From Oscillospiraceae bacterium (GTDB taxonomy: Bacteria > Bacillota > Clostridia > Oscillospirales > Ruminococcaceae), in assembly GCA_019416775.1 (NCBI GenBank), contig DXWR01000198.1, forward strand, positions 1 through 14,754: DNA of 14,754 nucleotides. Reading direction: 5' to 3'. The notes below the pieces were generated by a model that saw only the letters and a list, made by a program, of their open reading frames with translations, had not been told where the DNA came from and made no database searches. Within the stretch, counting starts at the first letter, position 1, and each line of letters starts with the position of its first letter. This document shows, piece by piece, positions 1-8,023 of the stretch. The translations under genes were made by a program, and so were the position numbers.

Positions 1-1433
1 TCGTAAGGGAGATCACCCCTACGGTGGAAAAGCTGATGGACGCCTTCTGGCCGGGACCGCTGACTATGGTGCTGCCCCGCCGCCCCGAAATCAGCGACGC
101 CGTCACCGCCGGGCTGGATACTGTGGCGGTGCGGCTGCCCAGCCACCCGGTGGCTCGGAAGCTCATTGAGGAGGCGGGGGTGCCCTTAGCCGCGCCCAGT
201 GCCAACACCTCCGGCAAACCCAGCCCCACTCGGGCCAGCCATGTGTACCACGACCTAAAGGGCAAGCTGCCCTGTATTTTGGACGGGGGAAGCTGTCAGG
301 TGGGACTGGAATCCACCGTCATTGCGGTGGGGGAAAACTCCGCCCGGATTCTCCGCCCCGGCCGGGTAACGGTGGGAGATCTGCTGAAGGTGGTGGAGCA
401 GGTTCAGGTGGACGACGGGGTGTTCACCAAGCTGGAAGGAAATCAGAAGGTGGCCAGCCCCGGGATGAAGTATAAGCACTACGCCCCCTCCGCCCATGTA
501 GTGATGGTGGATGGGAGCATCACCCAGTTTTGCGATTACGTCCGCACCCACGCTCAGGAAGGCACCGCGGTGCTGGTGTTTGACCGGGAAAAGAGCTTGT
601 TTGACCTGCCGGTGTTCACCTACGGCAGCTTTTCCGACCAGCAGTCCCAGGCCAGCCGGTTGTTTGACGCCTTGCGGCAGATGGATGAGCGCAAGGACAT
701 TAAGACGGTGTATGCCCGGGCCCCCTTCCCGGATGAAGTGGGGATGGCGGTGTACAACCGCCTGCTGCGGGCCTGCGGTTTCGATGTGGTGGATTTGAAG
801 AACAAAACCCATGTTTACGGCCTCACCGGACAGACCGGAGCCGGGAAATCCACCGTAGCGGACCTGTTGCGCAAGCAGGGCATCGGGGTGGTGGACTGCG
901 ACGTGGTCGCCCGAGAAGTGGTGCAGTCGCCCACTCTGCTGGACCGATTGGCCAAGCAGTTCGGCAAGGATATTTTGGAAAACGGGGTATTAAACCGGCA
1001 GCGACTGGCGGACCGGGCCTTTGCCTCCAAAGAAGCCACCCAGCTGCTGGACCAAATTATGTTCCCGCCGATTTTACAGGAAGCCCGGCAGCAGATGGAC
1101 CGGCTGGCGGCGGCAGGGCATCGGATTATCCTGTTGGATGCCCCCACTCTCTTTGAAAGCGGGGCGGATGCCCAGTGCGATGCGGTGATCACCGTGGTGG
1201 CCAAAGATGAGATTCGCCGCAAACGGATCATGGCCCGGGACGGCTTGACCAAAGAGCAGGCCAAGGCTCGAATGGAAGCCCAGCTCAGCCGGGAATTTTT
1301 GGAACAGCACAGCGATTATCTGTTGGTCAACGACGGCACTCCGGAGCAGCTGGAAGAACAGGTGCTGGCGCTGGCTATGAAACTAAAGCACCCTCAGCTC
1401 ACCGAAATGGGGAAAGGAAACCGCCATGGCTAA
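1..1433 (+). CDS. Sua5 (threonylcarbamoyl-AMP synthase, 5'-truncated by window edge) fused to dephospho-CoA kinase CoaE
   Basis: The frame is open from base 3 and the true start lies upstream, so the first part of the YrdC fold is missing. Residues below count from the GTG at 24. Residues 1-120 carry YrdC/Sua5 marks (WPGPLT at 9-14, PSANTSGKPSPT at 58-69, GLESTV at 94-99). Residues 145-258 are the Sua5 C-terminal domain, with the SPGMKYKHYAP linker (145-155) and the YNRLLRACG end (244-252). This part should make L-threonylcarbamoyl-AMP from threonine, bicarbonate and ATP for tRNA t6A37. Without any stop the frame continues into a full CoaE: P-loop GLTGQTGAGKST at 266-277, DCD at 291-293, LLDAPTLFESG at 370-380, and the R-rich lid region 398-424. 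CoaE phosphorylates dephospho-CoA to CoA in the cytoplasm. There is no in-frame ATG at the junction, so separate translation looks unlikely. The gene overlaps the next by 8 nt. Both domain calls are firm; that both are active in one polypeptide is inferred. Confidence 0.93.
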   Translation, partial: VREITPTVEKLMDAFWPGPLTMVLPRRPEISDAVTAGLDTVAVRLPSHPVARKLIEEAGVPLAAPSANTSGKPSPTRASHVYHDLKGKLPCILDGGSCQVGLESTVIAVGENSARILRPGRVTVGDLLKVVEQVQVDDGVFTKLEGNQKVASPGMKYKHYAPSAHVVMVDGSITQFCDYVRTHAQEGTAVLVFDREKSLFDLPVFTYGSFSDQQSQASRLFDALRQMDERKDIKTVYARAPFPDEVGMAVYNRLLRACGFDVVDLKNKTHVYGLTGQTGAGKSTVADLLRKQGIGVVDCDVVAREVVQSPTLLDRLAKQFGKDILENGVLNRQRLADRAFASKEATQLLDQIMFPPILQEARQQMDRLAAAGHRIILLDAPTLFESGADAQCDAVITVVAKDEIRRKRIMARDGLTKEQAKARMEAQLSREFLEQHSDYLLVNDGTPEQLEEQVLALAMKLKHPQLTEMGKGNRHG

Positions 1434-1998
1434 AGGGAAACCAAACCGTCTGGCACGGGTGTTGGGGGCGTCGGTGGCGGTGCTGGTGCTGCTGGCGGCC
1501 ATTGTGGTTGGAGGGCTGGCTCTATGTTATCAGGTACTGTTCCCCAAGCCCTACCATGAGTTGGTAAGCAAATATGCCCAGGAGTTTTCGGTGGACGAAA
1601 ATCTGATCTATTCGGTGATGAAGTGCGAAAGCAGCTTTGACCCATCCGCTACCTCTTCGGTGCCTGCCATGGGGCTGATGCAGATGACCGAGGATACCTT
1701 CGATTGGATCAGCAGCAAGCTGCCAGATGGGGAAAACTATACCGTAGACCAGCTTTATGAGCCGGAGGTAGCCATCTATTACGGCACCTTCTTTTTAAGC
1801 TATCTGCTCAACGAATTCGACTACGAACAAGTGGCCCTGTCCGCCTATCACGCCGGTCGGGGAATCACCAACCAATGGCTGGAGGACCCTCAATATTCCG
1901 GAGACGGGGAGACTTTGGATGTGATCCCCTATCCTGACACCAGCCAGTATGTGGAGTCAGTGCTGGGAACCTATCGGGTGTACCAGCGCCTGTATTGA
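1426..1998 (+). CDS. Membrane-anchored lytic transglycosylase (SLT/GH23 fold)
   Basis: A 190-residue protein with a basic N terminus, one hydrophobic segment (about 12-36) acting as signal anchor, then a compact extracytoplasmic SLT domain (about 44-190). Family motifs are visible: KCESSF with the probable catalytic Glu68, AMGLMQ at 81-86, AYHAGRG at 140-146 (normally AYNAG, so His replaces Asn) and the C-terminal YVESVLGTYRVY. Such enzymes cleave the MurNAc-GlcNAc bond of peptidoglycan, giving 1,6-anhydro ends, during wall remodelling. The ATG at 1426 has AAAGGA at 1413-1418 and overlaps the Sua5-CoaE stop, so the two are translationally coupled. I recall coaE followed by a lytic transglycosylase in many Clostridia, which supports both calls. 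No clear terminator follows. Confidence 0.9.
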   Translation: MAKGKPNRLARVLGASVAVLVLLAAIVVGGLALCYQVLFPKPYHELVSKYAQEFSVDENLIYSVMKCESSFDPSATSSVPAMGLMQMTEDTFDWISSKLPDGENYTVDQLYEPEVAIYYGTFFLSYLLNEFDYEQVALSAYHAGRGITNQWLEDPQYSGDGETLDVIPYPDTSQYVESVLGTYRVYQRLY

Positions 1999-2025
1999 AA
2001 TAGGGAAAAATTCGTAGTCAACTCA

Positions 2026-2034
2026 TGGTATATT
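2026..2034 (+). promoter_or_regulatory. Possible extended -10 promoter of the M18 aminopeptidase gene
   Basis: TG-G-TATATT (2026-2034) matches an extended -10 element with 5 of 6 positions of TATAAT. A second -10-like hexamer, TAGAAT, is at 2040-2045. No convincing -35 is visible. The site lies in the AT-rich gap before the RBS at 2059-2066. It could also be chance in AT-rich DNA. Confidence 0.35.
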
Positions 2035-2073
2035 TCTAATAGAATCACACAACTTATCAAGGAGGTAACAGAA

Positions 2074-3480
2074 ATGAGTGAACCAAAGACGAAAGGTGAG
2101 GAGCTGCAGGAAGCCTTGTGCTACCAGCGCAAAAACCTCACCGAAACCATGACCAAAGAGGAACTGGAACAGGCGTTTGACTTCTGCGAAGGGTACAAGG
2201 ACTTTTTAAACGCCGCCAAAACCGAGCGGGAAGTGGTGAGCCGGGCCGTGGAACTGCTTGAAGCAGAGGGCTTTGTACCCTTTGACCCGGAAACTACCTA
2301 CGCTCCCGGCGACCGGGTGTATTGGAACAACCGGGGCAAGGCTTTGCTCATCGCCACCATCGGCAAAAAGAGCCTGGCCCAAGGGGCCCATATCAACGCC
2401 GCCCACATCGATTCTCCCCGGCTGGATCTGAAGCCCAATCCCCTGTACGAACAGGGCCAGCTGGCGCTGATGAAAACCCACTACTACGGCGGCATTAAAA
2501 AGTATCAGTGGGCCACCGTCCCCATGTCCCTGCACGGGGTAATCGTGAAGAAAAACGGGGAAACGGTGCAGGTACGCATCGGCGACGAACCCGGGGACCC
2601 GGTGTTCTGCGTCACCGACCTGTTGATCCACCTGGCAGGGGATCAGATGCAGCGCACCCTGGCCAAGGGCATCCAGGGGGAGGAGTTGAACCTGCTCTGC
2701 GGCTCCATCTCTTTGGAGGATTCCAAGGTGCCGGAACGGGTGAAGCTGAACATCTTAAACCTGCTCCATGAAAAGTACGGCATCATCGAGGAGGACTTCC
2801 TCTCCGCCGAGCTGGAAGCCGTCCCCGCCTACGATATGCGGGATTTGGGCTTTGACCGGAGCATGATCGGGGGCTACGGCCAGGACGACCGTGTTTGTGC
2901 CTACCCTGCCCTGATGGCGGCGCTGGACTGCAAGGATCCGGAAACCACCCTGATCACTGTGCTGGCGGACAAAGAGGAGATCGGCAGTGAAGGCAACACC
3001 GGCTTAAACAGCGATATGCTGCGCTACTTTGCCGCGGATCTAGCTAAGCCCTACGGCATCGACGGACGGCGGGTGCTGATGAACAGCCAGTGCCTGTCCA
3101 GCGACGTCAACGGCGCCTTCGATCCCACCTTTGCCGACGCCTTTGAGAAGAACAACACCTGCTATCTCAATTACGGCGTTTGCCTGACCAAGTACACCGG
3201 TTCTCGGGGCAAAGGCGGCAGCAACGATGCCAGCGCGGAATTTATCGGCAAAGTCCGGAAAATCCTGGATGAAAACAAGGTTGGCTGGCAGACAGGTGAA
3301 CTTGGCAAAGTAGATCAAGGCGGCGGCGGAACCGTGGCCATGATGATTGCCAACTTAGGTGTTGACGTGGTGGATCTGGGGGTGCCGGTGCTATCCATGC
3401 ACTCTCCCTTTGAAGTCACTGCCAAAGTAGATGTGTATATGGCGTACAAAGCATTTAACGCCTATGCAAATCAGAAATAA
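2074..3480 (+). CDS. M18 family zinc aminopeptidase
   Basis: A 468-residue protein of normal M18 length, beginning at an ATG 7 nt after a perfect AAGGAGGT (2059-2066). M18 enzymes are cytoplasmic di-zinc exopeptidases, usually large homo-oligomers, that remove N-terminal residues from peptides. Candidate metal and catalytic residues sit in the expected order: AAHIDSP (His111, Asp113), GQDDR (Asp271/272), DKEEIGSEG (Glu301/Glu302), SSDVNGAFDP (Asp344) and SMHSPFE (His443). The region around 140-250 would be the family's inserted dimerisation domain. There is no signal peptide. It stands alone between the lytic transglycosylase and xfp genes, with its own RBS and a possible promoter. Exact substrate preference (Asp/Glu versus Leu/Lys) cannot be read from the sequence. 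Confidence 0.93.
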   Translation: MSEPKTKGEELQEALCYQRKNLTETMTKEELEQAFDFCEGYKDFLNAAKTEREVVSRAVELLEAEGFVPFDPETTYAPGDRVYWNNRGKALLIATIGKKSLAQGAHINAAHIDSPRLDLKPNPLYEQGQLALMKTHYYGGIKKYQWATVPMSLHGVIVKKNGETVQVRIGDEPGDPVFCVTDLLIHLAGDQMQRTLAKGIQGEELNLLCGSISLEDSKVPERVKLNILNLLHEKYGIIEEDFLSAELEAVPAYDMRDLGFDRSMIGGYGQDDRVCAYPALMAALDCKDPETTLITVLADKEEIGSEGNTGLNSDMLRYFAADLAKPYGIDGRRVLMNSQCLSSDVNGAFDPTFADAFEKNNTCYLNYGVCLTKYTGSRGKGGSNDASAEFIGKVRKILDENKVGWQTGELGKVDQGGGGTVAMMIANLGVDVVDLGVPVLSMHSPFEVTAKVDVYMAYKAFNAYANQK

Positions 3481-3521
3481 TCAAATTGGAAACATTTGCA
3501 AACAGCCATGGCACAAAATCC

Positions 3522-3539
3522 ACGAAAAATTTCGTTTTT
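3522..3539 (+). other. Small inverted repeat just upstream of the xfp promoter (weak terminator or operator)
   Basis: ACGAAA-AA-TTTCGT (3522-3535) is a 6-2-6 dyad followed by five T. As RNA it would be at most a 5-bp stem with loop AAAT plus a U tract, a weak terminator for the aminopeptidase gene. As DNA it could be an operator 9 bp before the xfp -35. Neither role can be decided here. Confidence 0.3.
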
Positions 3540-3544
3540 ACACA

Positions 3545-3573
3545 TTGACAATAAGCCAAAAAATTAGTATGAT
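3545..3573 (+). promoter_or_regulatory. Near-consensus sigma-A promoter for xfp
   Basis: A perfect -35 TTGACA (3545-3550), a 17-bp spacer and -10 TATGAT (3568-3573, 5 of 6). Transcription should begin near 3580, giving a 5' leader of about 68 nt that ends in the AGGAGG (3636-3641) before the xfp ATG. The strength of the promoter and RBS agrees with the biased codon use of the gene. Confidence 0.85.
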
Positions 3574-3647
3574 AAAGGTGTAATTACGGTGGGGCGTTTC
3601 TGCATGGAATTGCTGTTACGGCCGTATCGAATCAAAGGAGGATTTGG

Positions 3648-6041
3648 ATGTTGGAAAACAAGGTTTGCAGCAATTGGGATCCTACCCCTGAATTGCTCAA
3701 CAAGATGGATGCATACTGGCGTGCCGCCAACTATCTGGCTGCCGGCCAACTGTATCTGCTGGACAACCCGCTTCTGCGTGAACCTCTGACCATGGATCAC
3801 GTGAAGAAAAAAATCGTTGGTCACTGGGGCACGGTTCCTGGACAGAACTTTATTTACTGTCATCTGAACCGTATCATCAACAAGTATGATCTGGATATGA
3901 TCTATATCTCCGGCCCTGGTCACGGAGGAAACTTCATGGTTGCCAACACCTATATGGAAGGCAGCTACAGCGAAGTGTACCCCAACGTCAGCGAAGATGT
4001 GGAAGGCATGAAGAAGCTGTTCAAGCAGTTCTCCTTCCCCGGTGGAATTTCCAGCCACGTGGCCCCGGAAACTCCCGGTTCCATCAACGAAGGCGGCGAG
4101 CTGGGTTACTCCATGGCTCACGCATTCGGCGCTGTGTTTGATAACCCGGAACTGATTGTTGCTTGTGTGGTAGGCGACGGCGAAGCCGAAACCGGCCCGC
4201 TGGCCACTGCTTGGCACTCCAATAAGTTCCTCAACCCCGTTACCGACGGTGCCGTTCTGCCCATCATGCACCTGAACGGCTACAAGATCTCTAACCCCAC
4301 TGTCTTCTCTCGTATCCCCAAAGAAGAATGCCAGAAGTTCTTCGAAGGCTGCGGCTGGGAACCCCACTTTGTGGAATACCAGGAAGGCGAAGACATCATG
4401 GATATGCACAAGCGCATGGCTGAAACCCTGGACGTTTGTGTGGAAAAGATCAAAGCCAACCAGAAGGCTGCTCGGGAAGACGGCGTAACCGAACGCCCGA
4501 TTTGGCCCATGATCGTGCTGCGCACCCCCAAGGGCTGGACCGGCCCCAAAGTGGTGGACGGCAAGCAAATCGAAGGCACCTTCCGTGCTCACCAGGTCCC
4601 CATGGATATGTCCAAGCCGGAACACCTGGATCAGCTCAAAGAGTGGATGCTCAGCTACAAGCCCGAAGAGCTGTTTGACGAAAACGGCAAGCTGGTTCCT
4701 GAACTGAAGGCTCTGGCTCCCAAGGGCAACCGCCGCATGGGTGCAAACCCCCATGCCAACGGCGGCCTGCTGCTGAAGGATCTGCGGATGCCCGACTTCC
4801 GCAAATACGCCATTGACGTTCCCTATCCGGGCAGCGTTGAAGCACAGGACATGATCGAACTGGGCAAATTTGTCCGGGATATCTTCAAGCTCAACAAGGA
4901 AGAACGGAACTACCGTATCTTTGGGCCTGACGAAACCATGTCCAACCGTTTGGGCGCGGTGTTTGAAGAAACCAACCGCGACTGGAACGCAGAACTGGTA
5001 GACAACGACGAGTTCCTGTCCCACGACGGTCGCGTTATGGACGGTATGCTCAGCGAACACCTCTGCGAAGGCTGGCTGGAAGGCTACCTGCTCACCGGCC
5101 GTCACGGCTTCTTCGCAAGTTATGAAGCCTTCATCCGCGTGGTTGACTCCATGTTCAGCCAGCACGCAAAGTGGCTGAAGGTCACCAGCGAACTGCCCTG
5201 GAGACAGAAGATTTCTTCTCTGAACTATATCCTGTCCTCCAACGTATGGCAGCAGGATCACAACGGCTTTACTCACCAGGATCCCGGTTTCCTGGATCAC
5301 GTGGCCAACAAGAAGGCGGACGTGGTGCGGATGTATCTGCCCCCGGACACCAACTGCTTGCTGTCCTGCTACGACCACTGCGCACGCAGCCGCAACTATG
5401 TCAACGTGCTGGTCACTTCTAAGCATCCCCGTCCCCAGTGGCTGACCATGGATCAGGCTGTGAAGCACTGCACCCAGGGCATCGGCATCTGGGAGTGGGC
5501 CTCTAACGATCAGGGCTGTGAACCTGACCTGGTGATGGCTTGCTGCGGCGACACCCCGACTCTGGAAACTCTGGCTGCCGTCACCATTCTGTGGGACAAC
5601 CTGCCGGAACTGAAGATTCGGTTTATCAACGTGGTTGACCTGATGAAGATGGAATCTCACGACAAGCATCCCCACGGCATGACCGATGCGGATTACGATT
5701 CCCTGTTCACCAAGGACAAGCCCATCATCTTTGCCTTCCACGGCTATCCTCGTCTGATCCACGAACTGATGTATCGTCGGCACAACCAGAACGTACACGT
5801 TCACGGCTATCAGGAAGAAGGCACCATTACCACTCCCTTCGACATGCGGGTTCAGAACGAGATCGACCGGTTCCACCTGGTCATCGACGCTGTGCAGCAG
5901 CTGCCCCAGTTGGGCAACCGCGGCGCTTACCTGATCCAGAAGATGCGGGATACTTTGGTGGAGCACACCAATTATATCGCCGACAAGGGTCAGGATCTGC
6001 CCGAAGTCATGGATTGGAAATGGCACGGCCGCAACGACTGA
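3648..6041 (+). CDS. xfp: Xylulose-5-phosphate/fructose-6-phosphate phosphoketolase
   Basis: A 797-residue, full-length phosphoketolase. These cytoplasmic thiamine-diphosphate enzymes split xylulose 5-phosphate (and often fructose 6-phosphate) with phosphate into acetyl phosphate plus glyceraldehyde 3-phosphate (or erythrose 4-phosphate). Both family signatures are present: EGGELGY at 148-154 and GDGEAETGPLATAWHSN at 176-192, the latter in the TPP/Mg-binding region. SGPGHGG (88-94) is also typical. The ATG lies 6 nt after AGGAGG. A strong promoter stands upstream and a strong intrinsic terminator follows, so it is monocistronic. In-frame TTA, CTA and TCA codons are absent throughout, and Glu is mostly GAA with frequent CGT and GTT, unlike the more GC-biased neighbours. 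This suggests translational selection for high expression. No acetate kinase gene is adjacent. Dual X5P/F6P use cannot be told from sequence. Confidence 0.97.
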   Translation: MLENKVCSNWDPTPELLNKMDAYWRAANYLAAGQLYLLDNPLLREPLTMDHVKKKIVGHWGTVPGQNFIYCHLNRIINKYDLDMIYISGPGHGGNFMVANTYMEGSYSEVYPNVSEDVEGMKKLFKQFSFPGGISSHVAPETPGSINEGGELGYSMAHAFGAVFDNPELIVACVVGDGEAETGPLATAWHSNKFLNPVTDGAVLPIMHLNGYKISNPTVFSRIPKEECQKFFEGCGWEPHFVEYQEGEDIMDMHKRMAETLDVCVEKIKANQKAAREDGVTERPIWPMIVLRTPKGWTGPKVVDGKQIEGTFRAHQVPMDMSKPEHLDQLKEWMLSYKPEELFDENGKLVPELKALAPKGNRRMGANPHANGGLLLKDLRMPDFRKYAIDVPYPGSVEAQDMIELGKFVRDIFKLNKEERNYRIFGPDETMSNRLGAVFEETNRDWNAELVDNDEFLSHDGRVMDGMLSEHLCEGWLEGYLLTGRHGFFASYEAFIRVVDSMFSQHAKWLKVTSELPWRQKISSLNYILSSNVWQQDHNGFTHQDPGFLDHVANKKADVVRMYLPPDTNCLLSCYDHCARSRNYVNVLVTSKHPRPQWLTMDQAVKHCTQGIGIWEWASNDQGCEPDLVMACCGDTPTLETLAAVTILWDNLPELKIRFINVVDLMKMESHDKHPHGMTDADYDSLFTKDKPIIFAFHGYPRLIHELMYRRHNQNVHVHGYQEEGTITTPFDMRVQNEIDRFHLVIDAVQQLPQLGNRGAYLIQKMRDTLVEHTNYIADKGQDLPEVMDWKWHGRND

Positions 6042-6070
6042 GTTCGTTGACATTTCAAATTAACTAATCC

Positions 6071-6088
6071 CGGCAGCGTAGGCTGCTG
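6071..6088 (+). other. Small hairpin preceding the xfp terminator
   Basis: GCAGC (6073-6077), loop GTAG, GCTGC (6082-6086), extendable by a G-U and a C-G pair to 6071-6088. It sits 8 nt before the main terminator stem and may protect the xfp mRNA 3' end or be incidental. Confidence 0.4.
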
Positions 6089-6096
6089 AAGAAGGA

Positions 6097-6128
6097 GCAT
6101 CGTCTCGAAAGAGGCGGTGCTTTTTTTT
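6097..6128 (+). terminator. Strong intrinsic terminator of xfp
   Basis: GCATCGTCTC (6097-6106), GAAA tetraloop (6107-6110), GAGGCGGTGC (6111-6120), then eight T (6121-6128). The stem is 10 bp with two G-U pairs and a GNRA loop. It lies 56 nt after the xfp stop and isolates xfp from the marR operon. Confidence 0.95.
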
Positions 6129-6217
6129 GTGAAGAAACAGGTGAGCGAAAATGGAAAATTGGCTAGACAGTTTTCACTTTCTGTCACTTTTTTGCGCTGT
6201 CCTTCTTATTTTGTAAC

Positions 6218-6247
6218 TTGACACTTTCCAAGATTTTCTGTTATACT
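6218..6247 (+). promoter_or_regulatory. Promoter of the marR-MATE operon
   Basis: -35 TTGACA (6218-6223, perfect), 18-bp spacer, -10 TATACT (6242-6247, 5 of 6). The expected start near 6254 falls inside the palindrome at 6250-6263, leaving a leader of about 26 nt. Confidence 0.8.
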
Positions 6248-6249
6248 CA

Positions 6250-6263
6250 GTCCGAAATCGGAC
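6250..6263 (+). promoter_or_regulatory. Candidate MarR operator
   Basis: The perfect dyad GTCCGA-AA-TCGGAC begins 3 bp after the -10 and covers the predicted start site of the marR gene. A bound dimer here would block RNA polymerase. MarR proteins usually bind palindromes of about this size in their own promoters, so autoregulation is likely; that this MarR binds it is inference. Confidence 0.65.
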
Positions 6264-6279
6264 GAAATGAGGTGCTTGG

Positions 6280-6714
6280 ATGAGCCATTTCTGGGAATTT
6301 ACCGGTTTGTGGCAGGAGACGAACCTGCTGTATGCCCACTGGGCCAAAACCCATGGATTAAGTATGACGGAACTTTTGGTGGCGCTGAGCTTGGTGGAGC
6401 AGCCCCAAGGATGCCGTCAAAAGGACATTTGTGACCGCTGGGCTCTGCCCAAGCAAACGGTGAACAGCTTGCTGAAACATTGGCAGCAGCAAGATTGGGT
6501 GGTGTTTACCCCAGATGAAACCGATCGTCGTGCCAGGCGGGTGACCCTCACCCCGCAAGGTTTGGCCTACGCCGGGGAAATTGCTCGGCAATTGATCCGG
6601 ACGGAAAACCAGGTTTGGCGGCGGCTGGGGGAGGAGGATTCCCGGGAGCTTTTGACCGCTACCGCTCGATACAATCAATATTTTCGGGAGGCGTGTGAAG
6701 ATGAAGAAAGGTAA
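6280..6714 (+). CDS. MarR family transcriptional regulator
   Basis: A 144-residue protein of typical MarR length. Helices at both ends would form the dimer interface. The winged helix-turn-helix covers about 45-95: recognition region RQKDICDRWALPKQT (46-60), then the wing with the family's acidic/arginine pattern DETDRRARRVTLT (79-91). The ATG follows GAGGTG (6269-6274) with a 5-nt gap. Its gene overlaps a MATE exporter, like the MepR-MepA pair of Staphylococcus aureus. The likely role is a drug- or metabolite-released repressor of its own operon through the dyad at 6250-6263. The ligand is unknown. Confidence 0.93.
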   Translation: MSHFWEFTGLWQETNLLYAHWAKTHGLSMTELLVALSLVEQPQGCRQKDICDRWALPKQTVNSLLKHWQQQDWVVFTPDETDRRARRVTLTPQGLAYAGEIARQLIRTENQVWRRLGEEDSRELLTATARYNQYFREACEDEER

Positions 6715-8023
6715 TGCTTTTTTCAAAGCAGTGCTGCCTGCCATGCTGGCCTTTGCCCTGTCCGGGGTGTACGCGATTGTGGATGGCTTCTTTTTGGGTC
6801 ACGCCATGGGGGATAACGCTTTGGCGGCAGTGAATATGGCCTACCCCATCACTGCTTTTTTACAGGCGGTGGGTACCGGCATCGGCATGGGTGGTGCGGT
6901 GTGCTATTCTATTTCCCTGGGCCGCAAGGAACCTTTGCAAGCCAGGCGGTATTTCGGTATGATGATTTTGGCTCTGGGGGCGGCAGGGGTTTTGCTGACA
7001 GTACTATTTCTTACCCTGTCCTCCACCGTGCTGGGGCTGTTTGGTGCCCGGGGAACTATCTTTGATTTGGGGAAGGAGTACCTGTTGTACATCAGCTTTG
7101 GGGCCCTTTTCCAGGTACTGGGTACCGGGCTGGTGCCCCTGATTCGGAATATGAACGGCTCCGTTTTTGCCATGGCAGCTATGGTGGCGGGTTTCCTCAC
7201 CAATATCTTGCTGGACTGGCTGCTGGTATGGGTGCTGCCCTGGGGCATGATGGGTGCTGCAGTGGCCACCGATCTGGGGCAGGCAGTAACCTTTTTGGCC
7301 TGTTTGGGATACTTTATCCGGCACAGGAAAAAGCCCCGGTTTACCTTTCTCCGGCAAGGAAAAATCATGCTGAGTCGGATTCTCCGGGTGGGATTATCCC
7401 CATTTGGACTGACCTTTTCTCCCAATCTCACCTTGATTTTGATGAACCGGTTTGCCGCCCTCACTGGCGGGGAAGAAGCGGTGGCCTGCTACGCTACCGT
7501 CAGCTACATCACCTCGGTGGTGATCCTGCTGCTCCAAGGAGTCAGCGACGGCACCCAGCCTTTGCTGAGCCTGTCCTACGGAGAGGGAAATTGTCGGGCG
7601 ACCGGACGGTATCGGAACCTAGCCTACTTATTTGGGCTGGGAGTGGCGGCGGTATGTATGGTAGGAGTGTTTCTCCTGCGAGGGGAATCAGTGGCTCTGT
7701 TCGGCACCTCTGTCACCACTGCCGAAATGGTAGCTCAGGCGCTGCCTCTCTTTTTGGGTGGATTTCTCTGCGCCGCAGTGTCCCGGGTGTCCACTGCCTA
7801 TTTCTATGCCACCGGAAAAAACCTCTGGGCTTATCTGGTGATTTACGGGGAACCGCTGCTGCTGTTGGCGCTGCTGCTTTGGCTGCCGGGTGTTTTGGGA
7901 CTCGCCGGACTTTGGCTGGCAGTGCCGGTATCCCAGGCCGGAGCAGCAGTATTGGGAGCGCTGCTGGTATGGACGACAGGGAAAAAGCTCGAAAAAGGGC
8001 TGAATCAGAAACACCGTCACTGA
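6701..8023 (+). CDS. MATE family multidrug/cation antiporter
   Basis: A 440-residue, highly hydrophobic protein with about 12 membrane segments in two halves, typical MATE length. Segments 1-6 (to about residue 205) and 7-12 (about 230-430) are separated by the basic loop RHRKKPRFTFLRQGK. Family-like features include LPAMLAFALSGVYAIVDGFF near the N terminus and ALAAVNMAYPI in the first loop. It should export cationic compounds in exchange for Na+ or H+. I prefer the ATG at 6701, 9 nt after GGGAGG (6686-6691), over the in-frame GTG at 6695, which is only 3 nt away. The gene overlaps marR by 14 nt and its stop overlaps the minus-strand hydrolase gene by 7 bp. No terminator is visible after it. 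Confidence 0.93.
   Translation: MKKGNAFFKAVLPAMLAFALSGVYAIVDGFFLGHAMGDNALAAVNMAYPITAFLQAVGTGIGMGGAVCYSISLGRKEPLQARRYFGMMILALGAAGVLLTVLFLTLSSTVLGLFGARGTIFDLGKEYLLYISFGALFQVLGTGLVPLIRNMNGSVFAMAAMVAGFLTNILLDWLLVWVLPWGMMGAAVATDLGQAVTFLACLGYFIRHRKKPRFTFLRQGKIMLSRILRVGLSPFGLTFSPNLTLILMNRFAALTGGEEAVACYATVSYITSVVILLLQGVSDGTQPLLSLSYGEGNCRATGRYRNLAYLFGLGVAAVCMVGVFLLRGESVALFGTSVTTAEMVAQALPLFLGGFLCAAVSRVSTAYFYATGKNLWAYLVIYGEPLLLLALLLWLPGVLGLAGLWLAVPVSQAGAAVLGALLVWTTGKKLEKGLNQKHRH

Noticed and set aside
795..1433. Separate CoaE starting at TTG 795 (or GTG 786/789)
   Set aside because: No Shine-Dalgarno at a sensible distance and no stop ends Sua5 before it. The fusion reading is simpler.
3564..6053. 829-codon minus-strand open frame opposite xfp
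   Set aside because: It is in codon register with xfp, so its openness only reflects the absence of TTA, CTA and TCA codons in a highly biased gene. Its product resembles no family I know and xfp is certain.
6695..6700. GTG at 6695 as the MATE start
   Set aside because: It lies only 3 nt from GGGAGG, whereas ATG 6701 has 9-nt spacing.
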